From Occultella gossypii (GTDB lineage: Bacteria > Actinomycetota > Actinomycetes > Actinomycetales > Beutenbergiaceae), in the NCBI RefSeq assembly GCF_019947135.1, contig NZ_JAGSHT010000013.1:124001-188000 (forward strand): a stretch of 64,000 bases of DNA. The letters are read 5' to 3'. Shown here one piece after another: positions 34,864 through 43,872 of this stretch; within the stretch, counting starts at the first letter, position 1, and each line of letters starts with the position of its first letter. Position numbers and translations under genes: made by a program. The notes beneath the pieces are model-generated. The model saw nothing but the letters and a program-made list of their open reading frames with translations, did not search any database and had not been told where the DNA came from.

Positions 34864-36017
34864 CGTTCCTGCCCGTGGCCCCGTGGTGGCTGATCGCCGT
34901 GTTCGCCGCGGTGACCGTCGGCTTCGCCGTGTGGGCGGGCCGGCAGGATCCGCGCCGGCGCCGGGCCTGGCTGCGCCGGGCCGGGATCGCCGCGCTGCTC
35001 GCCGTGATCGCGCTGCGGCCGGGTATCCCCGACCCGGACGCCCGCGCCGCCAACACGAACGTCGACGTGTTCTTCGTGGTGGACACCACGAGCTCGATCG
35101 TCGCCGAGGACCACGACGGCGGCCGGCCCCGCCTCGAGGGCGTCGCCGAGGACGTGGTCGCGATCGCCGACGCTCTACCGGGCGCCCGGTTCACGCTGCT
35201 CACGTTCGACCAGATCGGCCGGGTGGAGCTGCCGCTGACCGACGACACGACGGCGCTGCGCACCGCCGTGGAGGTGCTCCGGCCGGAGATCGCGTTCTAC
35301 TCGGCGGGCAGCTCGCCGCTGACGGCGGTCGAGGTGATGACCGAGCGGCTCACCTCGGCGCAGGAACAGGAGCCGGACCGGACCCGGGTCGTGTTCCTGA
35401 TGACCGACGGCGAGACCACCACGAGCTCCCCGCCGGAGGCCTCGTTCGCCTCGCTCGCGGACCTCGTCGACGATGGCGCGGTGCTCGGGTACGGCACCGC
35501 GGAGGGCGGGCGGATGCTGGAGCACACCGGCTACGACTCCGAGGACCGGTACCTCCAGGACAACAGCCAGTCCCCCAGCACGGACGCGATCTCCCGGATC
35601 GACGAGGCGGCGCTGACGGCGATCGCCGGCGAGCTGGGCGTGGACTACGTGCACCGGACCGCGCCGGGCGGTCTGGAGGACGTCGTCGACGTCCAGACCG
35701 GTGGCCTCGAGGTCACCGATGAGGAACTGGCCGGGCGGGCCGACCTGGGCTGGCTGCTCGCCGTGCCGCTGCTCGCACTGGTGCTCTGGGAGGGGGCGCT
35801 GCTGGTCCCCGAACTGCTCGCGATCGGCCCGGCCCGGCGCCGCGGCGCCGACCGGGACCGCAGCTCGATCAGAGCCGACCGGGACCGCACCCCGACGAGC
35901 GGCGACCGGGTACCCACGACCGGAGCCGACCGGGGTCGCCCCACGCCAGACGGCGGGCCGGACCGCGCGGCGACCGGTGCCGACCGGGACCGCACCACGA
36001 ACGGAGCCCTCCGATGA
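34860..36017 (+). CDS. Membrane vWA-domain protein (BatB-like), repetitive C-terminus
   Basis: 385 residues. Two membrane helices near 8-26 and 40-52, then a vWA domain with DTTSS at 75-79, an altered MIDAS where the second position is Thr, and FLMTDGETTTS. A helix lies near 300-322. The C-terminal ~55 residues are a repetitive, charged tail built on A-D-R-D-R units (GADRDR, RADRDR, GADRDR), predicted unstructured. The tail is not part of the usual family. The stop overlaps the next ATG. Confidence 0.8.
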   Translation: MTFLPVAPWWLIAVFAAVTVGFAVWAGRQDPRRRRAWLRRAGIAALLAVIALRPGIPDPDARAANTNVDVFFVVDTTSSIVAEDHDGGRPRLEGVAEDVVAIADALPGARFTLLTFDQIGRVELPLTDDTTALRTAVEVLRPEIAFYSAGSSPLTAVEVMTERLTSAQEQEPDRTRVVFLMTDGETTTSSPPEASFASLADLVDDGAVLGYGTAEGGRMLEHTGYDSEDRYLQDNSQSPSTDAISRIDEAALTAIAGELGVDYVHRTAPGGLEDVVDVQTGGLEVTDEELAGRADLGWLLAVPLLALVLWEGALLVPELLAIGPARRRGADRDRSSIRADRDRTPTSGDRVPTTGADRGRPTPDGGPDRAATGADRDRTTNGALR

Positions 36018-36871
36018 CGACCCCGACCACCGCGCCGCCGTCGACCCCTCGGAACCACGACGGTGCTCGGCCCGGCCCCGGGACCGGTCCCCGCACCGAC
36101 TCCGCCCAGCCCGGCAGCACCGACACCGCCGCCGTCAACGACCAACACAGGCTCCGCCGTCGACGGCTCCTGCGCTGGTCGATCGGACCGGCAGCGGTCG
36201 CCCTGCTGATCGCCGGCAAGCTGCTCGGCACCCCGATCCTGAACGCCACCGCGGTGTCGGCGTACGAGGCGGGCGTCGCGGACCCGATGGAGTACGAGCG
36301 CAGCCAGCGGCTGTTCACCCTCGCCGGCTTCGCGAATCTGTTCGAGCGCGAGGTGTCGCCGTTCAACCAGGGCGATGTGCTGTTCCGGCTCGGGGACCTG
36401 CCCGGTGCCCAGGCCCAGTTCGAGCAGGCCCTCGGTCTGGCCGGCCCGGACCGCGCCTGCCAGGTGCGGGTGAACCTCGTGCTCAGCATCGAGGCCCAGG
36501 GCGACGCGCTCGGCGACGTCCCCGGCGCACAGGCCCACTACGACGCGGCCCTGGCCGTCATCGACGAGGCCGCGTACTGCTTCTCCGAGCAGGCCAGCAG
36601 CGAGGCGTCCGAGGCGGGCGATCGGCTGATGGAGGCGCAGGAGCGCATCGAGGAGAGCTCGGACCCGCAATCAGGCGAGGGCGAGGGGGAGGACGGGGAC
36701 GAGGGGGAGGACGGCGAGGACGAGGGCGAACCCGAGTCGGCGCCCGACCAGAGCACCCTCGAGCAGCTGGAGGAGCAGCAGGCCGCGGCCGCCGAGGAGC
36801 GCGCCGACGGCGAGCAGAACCAGGAGTCGCGGGACTACGAGCCCGCGGAGTACGACGACGCCCGGTGGTGA
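36014..36871 (+). CDS. Membrane-anchored TPR-like protein with acidic region
   Basis: 285 residues. A disordered Pro/Thr-rich N-terminus, a transmembrane helix around 54-72, and then TPR-like helices (GDVLFRLGDLPGAQAQFEQALGLAG; LGDVPGAQAHYDAALAVIDEA). It ends in a very acidic stretch (GEGEGEDGDEGEDGEDEGEPE) and a Gln/Ala-rich helix. It resembles the BatC/E-type TPR partners in MoxR-vWA operons. Its 3' end overlaps the convergent PAP2 gene by 37 bases. Confidence 0.7.
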   Translation: MTTPTTAPPSTPRNHDGARPGPGTGPRTDSAQPGSTDTAAVNDQHRLRRRRLLRWSIGPAAVALLIAGKLLGTPILNATAVSAYEAGVADPMEYERSQRLFTLAGFANLFEREVSPFNQGDVLFRLGDLPGAQAQFEQALGLAGPDRACQVRVNLVLSIEAQGDALGDVPGAQAHYDAALAVIDEAAYCFSEQASSEASEAGDRLMEAQERIEESSDPQSGEGEGEDGDEGEDGEDEGEPESAPDQSTLEQLEEQQAAAAEERADGEQNQESRDYEPAEYDDARW

Positions 36872-37737
36872 GGACGCATCGCGAGCATCGCGAGGGTCGC
36901 CACCGCTGACGCCGCGATCACCGACGAGCACGAACCGACGTAGGCGATCACCTCGCCGGGACGTTCGTAGACCGGCACGTTCAGGGCTGTGATGGCGCCG
37001 ATCACCGCGCCGAGCAGTCCGGTCGCGATGGCCACGACACTGAGCAGCGTGACCGCGTTCGCCGTCGGCGCACCGCGGTAGCCGCGGGGCAGTGAGCGGC
37101 GCCGCACGGAGCGGGCCGCCTCGATGATGAAGTACCAGAACGCGGCGACGGCGAACGCGGCGACCACGTCGGATGCGCGGTGCCACTCTCCGGCCATCGT
37201 GGCCAGGCCGGTCAGGGCCGCGTAGACGGCGCCGCCGACGGCGACGGGTCCGCGCCAGCGGTGCGGGGCGATCAGCAGTGCCGTCGCGGCGACCGACGCG
37301 GCCACCGTGGTGTGCCCCGAGGGGAGCGAGTTGGACAGGGCCAAGGTGGCGCCGAGATCCGGTCGAGGCAGGACCGCCTTGAGGATCTGGGTGGTCACGT
37401 TCGCGCCGACCAGCAGGAGCACCGCAGCCCCGGCGATCGACCAGCGGCGCTGGGCCACCGCGATCACCACGGCGGCCACCACCGCACCGGCAACGAACGG
37501 CACCGAGACCACGTCCAGGATGGGGAGCATCGCCTGGGTGAGGGTGAGCGGGCCGGCGTCCGCACCGGAGAGCGCGGCGTCGTCGATGAGCTGCCCGAGC
37601 CGGGTCGTCACGAAGAACCACCACGTGACCACCAGGACCGCGGCGGATGCGAGGGCCGCGAGCAGCGGGGCAGTCAGCCCGCGCCTCCCGCGGGCGTCGA
37701 GAGGCGCCGGGGTCGGAGCCATGGTCACAGCAGTCAT
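36835..37737 (-). CDS. PAP2-superfamily membrane phosphatase
   Basis: 300 residues with at least six hydrophobic segments. Catalytic motifs of the PAP2/lipid phosphatase family: KAVLPRPDL (motif 1), LPSGHTTV (motif 2, His) and GEWHRASDV (motif 3, His and Asp). Likely substrate is a phospholipid, undecaprenyl pyrophosphate or a sugar phosphate lipid. ATG 37737 is chosen; ATG 37722 is an alternative. Reading beyond 37737 would use non-conserved sequence. It is convergent with the MoxR operon. Confidence 0.85.
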   Translation of the reverse strand: MTAVTMAPTPAPLDARGRRGLTAPLLAALASAAVLVVTWWFFVTTRLGQLIDDAALSGADAGPLTLTQAMLPILDVVSVPFVAGAVVAAVVIAVAQRRWSIAGAAVLLLVGANVTTQILKAVLPRPDLGATLALSNSLPSGHTTVAASVAATALLIAPHRWRGPVAVGGAVYAALTGLATMAGEWHRASDVVAAFAVAAFWYFIIEAARSVRRRSLPRGYRGAPTANAVTLLSVVAIATGLLGAVIGAITALNVPVYERPGEVIAYVGSCSSVIAASAVATLAMLAMRPHHRASSYSAGS

Positions 37738-37922
37738 CCTCCACGGTAACCATGGCGCGAGGCCAGATACCGCGCCGACGTGCGCACGGGTGGTGAGACT
37801 CGTGTGTAGATCTGTTGGTCCGCCGTCGTCCGGGCCTGGCGCGGGTGCGCCCGCGAAGGTGGCTGCGCGGCGCGCGGGTGCGGCGCCGAGGTGTGCGGCG
37901 CCCGGGTGCGGCGCCGCCGCGG

Positions 37923-39509
37923 TCACTCGGGCAACAGCAGGAGCCCGTCGAGGATCAGCCCGCGGACGTCCGGCAGGACGTCCGCCAGGATGTCGGCGGG
38001 ACGGGTGTCGGTGAGCACCGCGACCCCCGACGCGATCTGTCCGACCGTGAGTTCGCCGTCGCTCGCTCCGACCACCGCGGCCAGCGCGGTGCCCGCGCGC
38101 ACGGTCCGCGCGAGACCGCCCCCTTGACGCAGCACGATCACTTGAGGGTCCACCTGACCGGGCGTGTAGTGCCGTTCCTCCGTGACGTCCCCGGCCACGC
38201 GCAGCCGTTGGTCGGCGAGCCGTTCGTCCTCGAGGTGCGCGAGGCGGTCCTTTGCGGCGAGGGTCGCGGCGATCGTGGGCCCGAGGGTGGGCGCCAGGGT
38301 CCCGGTGATCTCCTCGCACCGGTGCCACGGCTGGGCAGCGGGCCGCTGCGGCTTGTGCAGGGTGACGTAGCCGAACCCGACGGCGTCCACTCCCCTGGCC
38401 TCGAAGTCGTCCAGCCAGGCGGTGTAACCGCGCTGCCAGGCGGCCGCGTCACGGTCCGGTGTGATGCCGCCGTCCCGCAGCCAGGTCTCGGCGTACTCGG
38501 CAGGGTCGGCGTACTCGCGCTGGATGACCCAGCCGTCGAGGCCGCTGTCGGCGAGCCATTGCTGGACCCGGTCGAAGGCACCCTCCCCGCGGTGCACCTC
38601 CCAGTTGGCGAGGAACTGCGCCGTGCCGCCCGGTGCGAGCACCGCGCCGACGCCGGTGATCAGGTCACGGACGAGGTCATCACCGCGGCGACCGCCGTCG
38701 CGGTAGGTATAGGTCTCCATGGCCTGAGCCGCACCCTCGGTCGCGCGCGGGGTGATCACGAAGGGCGGGTTGGAGACCACAAGATCGAACTGCTCGCCCG
38801 CCACGGGTTCGAGCATCGAACCTCGCCGCAGGTCGACGGCGCAGTTGTTCAGGGTCGCATTGAACGCCGCGAAGGCGAGGGCCGCGGCGGAGATGTCGGT
38901 GCCGACCACCGACTGCGCGAAACCGGCCAGGTTGAGCGCCTGGATGCCGCTCCCCGTGCCCAGGTCCAGCGCCCGCCCGACGGGGGTGCGTACCGTGAGT
39001 TCGGCCAGCGTGCGCGAGGCGCCGCCCAGGCCGAGGACGTGCTCGGCACCGACCGCGTCGCCTGTGGTGGCCTCGCCGAGGTCGGCGGCGAGCCACAGGC
39101 CGCCGCCGGATGTGTCCACCGGGCGTAGGTCGACGCGGGCCGTGACCCGGTCCTCCGGTGCCGTGCCGGCGGCGGTCAACAGACCGAGGCCGGCGGCGCC
39201 CTCGACACCGAGGTGCGGGAGCGCACCCGTCGCCTCGGCGACCGTGACCTCGTCGCCGAGGATGAAGAGCCGGAGGAGGGCAGCGGCCGGATCGTCGCTG
39301 CTGCGGGCCGTCCGGATCGCCGGGAGCACCTGTTCGCGCGCCATCGCAGCCGTCGCGACGGCGCCGAGCACGTCGCCGAGCGTGTCGACGTCGTAGTGGC
39401 TGTGTAAGAGATCGGATCGCAACAGGTCGATCTGCTGGGGCGAGCCGCCGATGCCTGTCACAGCGGCCAATCGTAGAGGGCGACGGGCGCGTGCCACGAC
39501 GGTCGCCAT
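37923..39509 (-). CDS. Class I SAM-dependent methyltransferase (PrmC/HemK-like core)
   Basis: 528 residues, much longer than HemK. The N-terminal ~160 residues are an extra winged-helix-like domain found in actinobacteria (DUF7059 type). Core: DLGTGSG at 182-188 (SAM), GTDISAAAL, and NPPF at 247-250, the motif of N-methyltransferases acting on glutamine or adenine. A C-terminal domain follows (VIQREYADPAEYAETWL ... DEELTVG-like). The substrate cannot be read from the sequence. It is transcribed alone, with 185 bp to the next gene. Confidence 0.8.
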   Translation of the reverse strand: MATVVARARRPLRLAAVTGIGGSPQQIDLLRSDLLHSHYDVDTLGDVLGAVATAAMAREQVLPAIRTARSSDDPAAALLRLFILGDEVTVAEATGALPHLGVEGAAGLGLLTAAGTAPEDRVTARVDLRPVDTSGGGLWLAADLGEATTGDAVGAEHVLGLGGASRTLAELTVRTPVGRALDLGTGSGIQALNLAGFAQSVVGTDISAAALAFAAFNATLNNCAVDLRRGSMLEPVAGEQFDLVVSNPPFVITPRATEGAAQAMETYTYRDGGRRGDDLVRDLITGVGAVLAPGGTAQFLANWEVHRGEGAFDRVQQWLADSGLDGWVIQREYADPAEYAETWLRDGGITPDRDAAAWQRGYTAWLDDFEARGVDAVGFGYVTLHKPQRPAAQPWHRCEEITGTLAPTLGPTIAATLAAKDRLAHLEDERLADQRLRVAGDVTEERHYTPGQVDPQVIVLRQGGGLARTVRAGTALAAVVGASDGELTVGQIASGVAVLTDTRPADILADVLPDVRGLILDGLLLLPE

Positions 39510-39644
39510 AGACCACCCCTACGACAGTCGAGAGAGGCTACCTCGGAGGGCTGTTGACGGAGGGTCATCGATGCGTCCCGGAGCTTGATTTTGGGTGGTT
39601 GGGATTGGCTGATGTCCCTGTATCCACAACGGAAATCGGGGTTC

Positions 39645-39672
39645 TTGCGCTGTCGGTGGAGCGTCCTAGAGT
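39645..39672 (+). promoter_or_regulatory. Candidate promoter for the 13E12/HNH gene
   Basis: TTGCGC at 39645-39650 and TAGAGT at 39667-39672, separated by 16 bases. The start would lie near 39679, just before a candidate SOS box and about 73 bases before the ATG. It fits the sigma-70 consensus moderately. Confidence 0.45.
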
Positions 39673-39685
39673 GGAGGCCAAGCAG

Positions 39686-39701
39686 TCAAACATACGTACG
39701 A
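39686..39701 (+). promoter_or_regulatory. Candidate LexA (SOS) box
   Basis: TCAAACATACGTACGA matches the actinobacterial SOS consensus TCGAAC-N4-GTTCGA at 10 of 12 fixed positions. It lies right after the candidate start site, where LexA binding would block transcription of the 13E12/HNH gene. Confidence 0.5.
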
Positions 39702-39751
39702 AACCGGCAGGGTCCCCGGGACCCGGAACTTCGATGGGGAGGTGAGCACAC

Positions 39752-42196
39752 ATGGACGACACCACAACCACCACCAGCGGTGGCGGCTCCGGCAGCAGCG
39801 GCGGCAGCGGTGGCCCGTCGGGTGCGGGTGTGGCGCTCGCCTCCCGGATGCACCTGTCCCTGGCGGAGTTGATGTCGGGGTCGTTGGATGACCAGCTCAT
39901 CGCGATCGAGGCGATCACCCAGTCCATCGCGACCGCTGATCCTGTTGCCGAGTCCGACCGGTACGGGTCCCGGTTCCTGGGCCACGCAGCACTACGGACC
40001 CACCTGATCACGCAGGCGTTGACCGGTGCTCAACTGGACTGGATGGGCGCCGAGGCCGAGGCCGGGACCTGGGACACCAGCAAGGGGTTCCGGACTTACC
40101 CGCACTACGTGGCCAAGACCTACGGCATCAGCGGTGCCAACGCCCGCCGCATGTCCACCCTGGCCACCGGTCTACGCAACAGCCTGCCCGCGACCCGCAC
40201 GTGGTTGCGGACCGGGCAGATCGGCATCGACCAGGCCCAGATCCTGCTCAAGGCCACCACCACCCAAGCCGCGGTCGACGGCCTCCAGTACCCCGCCACC
40301 CCCACCGACCCCGCCGGGGACGACGGCTCGGGCGACGCCGGCTCGGGCGACACGGACCCGACCACGGTCACCGACACCACCGACGGCGCTGACGCCACCG
40401 ACGGTCCTGACACGGCCGAGGGGACCGACCCGGCAGGCGAGGGCGCGACCGGCACCGGCGACGCCGGCGACGGGACCGACCCCACGTCCTCCGACGCCGG
40501 CGACGGGACCGACCCCACGTCCTCCGACGCCGTGGGTGGCACCGACACCACCGGTTCTCCTGCGACCGGTGGTGGTCGGGTGCAGACGGTGGAGGAGTTC
40601 CTCCTGAGTAATGCCGCCACGCGGTCTCCGGAGGACCTGCGCAGGCTGGTCGATCACTTCGTCGCGATCGCCGACCCCGACGCCACCAATAAGGCGCACC
40701 GGGCTGCGGCCGACCGTGAGTTCTTGAACATCGACCGGACCATGGACGGCTACCACGTGGCCGGGTTCCTCACCCTCGAACACGGCCAGTACATCCGCAC
40801 CGCCCTCGAAGCGATCATGGGCAAGCCCGCCGCCGGTGAGACCCGCACCTCCGGTCAACGCCGCGCCCAAGCCCTCAGCGACCTCGCCCACATGATGTTG
40901 GACCAAGGCAAAGTCGGCACCTCCGCCTCCGTCCGCCCCCACCTCGGCGTCCTGATCAGCTACCCCGAATTCCTCGACGCCATCAACACCACCGACACCA
41001 CCGAAGCCGCCAACGCAGCCGAAGCCGCCGAAGCAGCCGAGGCCGCGGAAGCAGCCGAGGAAGCAGCAGCTGACGAGGCACCCGAAGCTGCGGATGTGGC
41101 CAGCCCGACGGCACCCCCGCCGACGATCACCGAACCCCTGCCCGGCCTGGCCACCACCACCGACCCGACCGACCGCCGCCCCCGCAGCAGCGACGGCAGC
41201 CCGAGCGGCCCGAGCGGCCCGTCCGGCCAGGCCGCGACTGGCAAGGTGGCCACCCCGGCCCCGGCGGACGAGCCCGGCTCTCCCACGCAAGCACCCACCC
41301 CGGCCCCGGCGGACGAGCCCGGCTCTCCCACGCCAGCACCCACCACGCCGACCGGGCCCAACACAGCAGATGCCACCGGGCCGACGAGCGACACGAGCGC
41401 ACCTGCGGAAGCACCCACCCTGCCGTCAAGCACGCCGGACAGGACCGGTGTGCCCGACTGCCAATCGCCGCCCGTCGGGCCACTGGGCCAACCCATCACC
41501 GGCACCGGCACCGATAGCACCGCTGTGCCCCGCACCGACAGCACCGCACTACCCGGTGCGACCGGCACCACCGTGCCCGGTGCCAACGGGACCGCCCTGC
41601 CCGGTGCCAACGGGACCGCCCTGCCCGGTGCCAACGCGACCGCTGTGCCCGGTGCCAACGGCACCGCTGCGCCCGGTGCCAACGGCACCGCCCTGCCCGG
41701 TGCCAACGGGACCGCCCTGCCCGGTGTCAACGGCACCGCCCTGCCCAGCACCGAGCGGGACTGGGCCGCGCTCCTCGCCGCCGGACCCGCGACGTTCATC
41801 GACAACACCGGACCCGTCCCCCGCGACCTGCTCGACCGCATCATCGGCTGCGCCGGCGAGATCTACCGCATCATCTTCGGACCCGACAACGAAATCCTCA
41901 ACCACGGCCGCGCCCACCGCCTCTTCACCGCCGCCCAACGCCGAGCCCACGTCGCCCGCGACCGCCACTGCGTCCACCCCGACTGCACCGTCCCACCCGA
42001 ACGCTGCGAATCACACCACAGCACCCACTGGGCCAACGGCGGCAACACCGACCTCCACGACGCAGCCCTGCTCTGCTACCACCACCACCACTGGGTCCAC
42101 ACCCACAACATCACCATGACCAGACGCCACGGGAAATGGCACTTCTACAAGCCAGACGGCACCGAAATCCTCCCCACCCGAAACCCCTGGAACTGA
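39752..42196 (+). CDS. 13E12-family protein: DUF222 plus HNH endonuclease
   Basis: 814 residues. N-terminal DUF222 (about 35-330, e.g. RTHLITQALTGAQLDWMGAEAE, TYGISGANARRMSTLATGLR, IDRTMDGYHVAGFLT), a long unstructured Ala/Pro/Thr-rich middle with several tandem repeats (330-670), and a C-terminal HNH (CVHPDCTVPPERCESHHSTHWANGG ... LCYHHHHWVH). These proteins are numerous in actinobacteria and are suspected mobile or DNA-repair-linked nucleases. Most are 400-500 residues; the extra length is all repeat. GGGGAGGTGA precedes ATG 39752. An SOS-like box lies upstream. Confidence 0.85.
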   Translation: MDDTTTTTSGGGSGSSGGSGGPSGAGVALASRMHLSLAELMSGSLDDQLIAIEAITQSIATADPVAESDRYGSRFLGHAALRTHLITQALTGAQLDWMGAEAEAGTWDTSKGFRTYPHYVAKTYGISGANARRMSTLATGLRNSLPATRTWLRTGQIGIDQAQILLKATTTQAAVDGLQYPATPTDPAGDDGSGDAGSGDTDPTTVTDTTDGADATDGPDTAEGTDPAGEGATGTGDAGDGTDPTSSDAGDGTDPTSSDAVGGTDTTGSPATGGGRVQTVEEFLLSNAATRSPEDLRRLVDHFVAIADPDATNKAHRAAADREFLNIDRTMDGYHVAGFLTLEHGQYIRTALEAIMGKPAAGETRTSGQRRAQALSDLAHMMLDQGKVGTSASVRPHLGVLISYPEFLDAINTTDTTEAANAAEAAEAAEAAEAAEEAAADEAPEAADVASPTAPPPTITEPLPGLATTTDPTDRRPRSSDGSPSGPSGPSGQAATGKVATPAPADEPGSPTQAPTPAPADEPGSPTPAPTTPTGPNTADATGPTSDTSAPAEAPTLPSSTPDRTGVPDCQSPPVGPLGQPITGTGTDSTAVPRTDSTALPGATGTTVPGANGTALPGANGTALPGANATAVPGANGTAAPGANGTALPGANGTALPGVNGTALPSTERDWAALLAAGPATFIDNTGPVPRDLLDRIIGCAGEIYRIIFGPDNEILNHGRAHRLFTAAQRRAHVARDRHCVHPDCTVPPERCESHHSTHWANGGNTDLHDAALLCYHHHHWVHTHNITMTRRHGKWHFYKPDGTEILPTRNPWN
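40460..40525 (+). repeat. 33-bp direct repeat, two copies
   Basis: Two identical 33-bp units inside the 13E12 gene, encoding GDGTDPTSSDA-type repeats in its acidic linker. The identical DNA sequence implies recent duplication. Confidence 0.8.
41255..41344 (+). repeat. 45-bp direct repeat, two copies
   Basis: Two nearly identical 45-bp units in the 13E12 gene, encoding PAPADEPGSPTQAPT and PAPADEPGSPTPAPT. Confidence 0.75.
41555..41746 (+). repeat. 24-bp tandem repeat, eight units
   Basis: Eight in-frame 24-bp units of the type GGTGCCAACGG..., each encoding variants of GANGTALP. Several are base-identical. Copy-number change would keep the frame, so length variation in the linker before the HNH domain is possible. 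Confidence 0.85.
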
Positions 42197-42197
42197 C

Positions 42198-42250
42198 GCG
42201 GCCCGCGAGGACCGGGTCAAGCGGATCCGTTGGGGCGGCTCGCGGGCCGC
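42198..42250 (+). terminator. Long-loop hairpin after the 13E12 gene
   Basis: GCGGCCCGCGAG (42198-42209) pairs perfectly with CTCGCGGGCCGC (42239-42250), loop 29 nt. It starts next to the stop codon. It lacks a U-tract but is the only strong secondary structure before the next gene. Confidence 0.6.
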
Positions 42251-42341
42251 GCAGCCGGATCCACGCGTGACCGCCACGCCCGGGGTGCACCGTTCGCCCG
42301 TTGGACACCATCTGGATGCAGGTTGTCTCTACCTTGTCCCT

Positions 42342-43745
42342 ATGGACGAGACGAACAAGGCGGTGTCGCCTGCGCCAGGTGCCTCGAGCACCGACAGCGA
42401 TCCGAAGGCGCCGCCGAGCCGGATCCTGACCTGGCCGGTGACCGCGTGGGCGCTCTGGGACTGGGGCTCCGCAGCGTTCAACGCGGTGATCACCACGTTC
42501 GTCTTCACGGTCTACATCACCTCGGACGCGTTCGGCCCGGGCGCGGAGTCCACGCTCGGGTGGGTCCTCGCCGGAGCGGGTGTTCTGATCGCATTGTTCG
42601 CTCCCATCACGGGCCAGAGCGCGGACCGGGCCGGTCGACGCACCCTCTGGCTGACGGTCAACACCCTTCTGGTCGTGATCGCCTCGGCCGGGCTGTTCTT
42701 CGTCCAGCCCGCGCCCGAGTACCTCTGGCTCGGCCTTCTCCTGCTCGCCGGCGGCAACATCGCGTTCGAGTTCGCCTCCGTCAACTACAACGCCATGCTC
42801 AACGAGATCTCGACGGCGAGCACCGTGGGGCGGGTGTCCGGACTCGGCTGGGGACTGGGCTACATCGGCGGGATCGTGCTGCTGCTGATGGTCTACTTCG
42901 GCCTGATCAACCCCGAGGTGGGCGTCTTCGGTATCACCGGCGAGAACGGCATGGACGTCCGCGTCACCATGCTTCTTTGTGCCGCCTGGACCTTGCTGTT
43001 CTCGATCCCAGTGATCCTGACGATCCGGGACAAGCCCCGGGCAGCCACGGCGCGAGCCTCACGACCCGGTCTTCTCGAGTCCTACCGCCTGCTCTTCCGC
43101 ACGATCGCCGATCTGTGGCGTGCGGACAAGAACACCGTTTTCTTCCTGATCGCCTCGGCTGTGTTCCGCGACGGCCTGGCCGGAGTGTTCACATTCGGTG
43201 GGGTGATCGCGGCCGGGGTGTTCGGGTTCAGCGCTGGGCAGGTGATCATCTTCGGCGTCGTGGCGAACGTTGTCGCCGGGGTCGCCACGATCGCGTTCGG
43301 TGCCCTGGACGACCTGCTCGGCCCGAAGCGCGTCATCGTGCTCTCATTGACGTGCATGATCATCGCCGGCACCCTCATCTTCTTCTTCCACTCCGGCGGA
43401 ACCACGGTGTTCTGGATCCTCGGGTTGATCCTGTGCATCTTCGTTGGGCCGGCCCAGTCCGCCTCGCGCACATTCCTGGCCCGGCTCATCCCTGCGGGTC
43501 GCGAAGGTGAGGTCTTCGGTCTCTATGCCACGACCGGGCGAGCAGTCAGCTTCATGGCGCCCGCCGCGTTCTCAACGGCGATCCTCGTGGGCGTGGCCGT
43601 GACCGGGCAGACGAGGGATCAGGCGCAGTACTGGGGCATCCTCGGCATCATCCTGGTGCTGCTTGTCGGCCTGCTGCTGCTCATCCGGGTGCGCCCGCAC
43701 GAGCACCATGACACGGCGCTGGAACAGCCGCCCGTCACCGGCTGA
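42342..43745 (+). CDS. MFS transporter, UMF1 family
   Basis: 467 residues with about 12 transmembrane helices. The N-terminal LTWPVTAWALWDWGSAAFNAVITTFVFTVYI is the UMF1 (Atg22-like) signature. DRAGRRTLWL between helices 2 and 3 is the MFS loop motif, followed by GWGLGYIGGIVLL. Substrate unknown; UMF1 relatives export amino acids or other small solutes. ATG 42342 is chosen; a longer in-frame start (42267) lies in the upstream hairpin region. It is convergent with the SDR gene. Confidence 0.88.
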   Translation: MDETNKAVSPAPGASSTDSDPKAPPSRILTWPVTAWALWDWGSAAFNAVITTFVFTVYITSDAFGPGAESTLGWVLAGAGVLIALFAPITGQSADRAGRRTLWLTVNTLLVVIASAGLFFVQPAPEYLWLGLLLLAGGNIAFEFASVNYNAMLNEISTASTVGRVSGLGWGLGYIGGIVLLLMVYFGLINPEVGVFGITGENGMDVRVTMLLCAAWTLLFSIPVILTIRDKPRAATARASRPGLLESYRLLFRTIADLWRADKNTVFFLIASAVFRDGLAGVFTFGGVIAAGVFGFSAGQVIIFGVVANVVAGVATIAFGALDDLLGPKRVIVLSLTCMIIAGTLIFFFHSGGTTVFWILGLILCIFVGPAQSASRTFLARLIPAGREGEVFGLYATTGRAVSFMAPAAFSTAILVGVAVTGQTRDQAQYWGILGIILVLLVGLLLLIRVRPHEHHDTALEQPPVTG

Positions 43746-43872
43746 CGCCCACGACGGGACCGTCCCGCCGGGGTCCCACCCAGACGCCTCGACCGGGCGC
43801 CGCTGTCGGTCGTGGTCCTGAAGCGCGTGCTCGCAGCGACGACCGACGGGCGAACTCGACGTCGTAGCCGGG

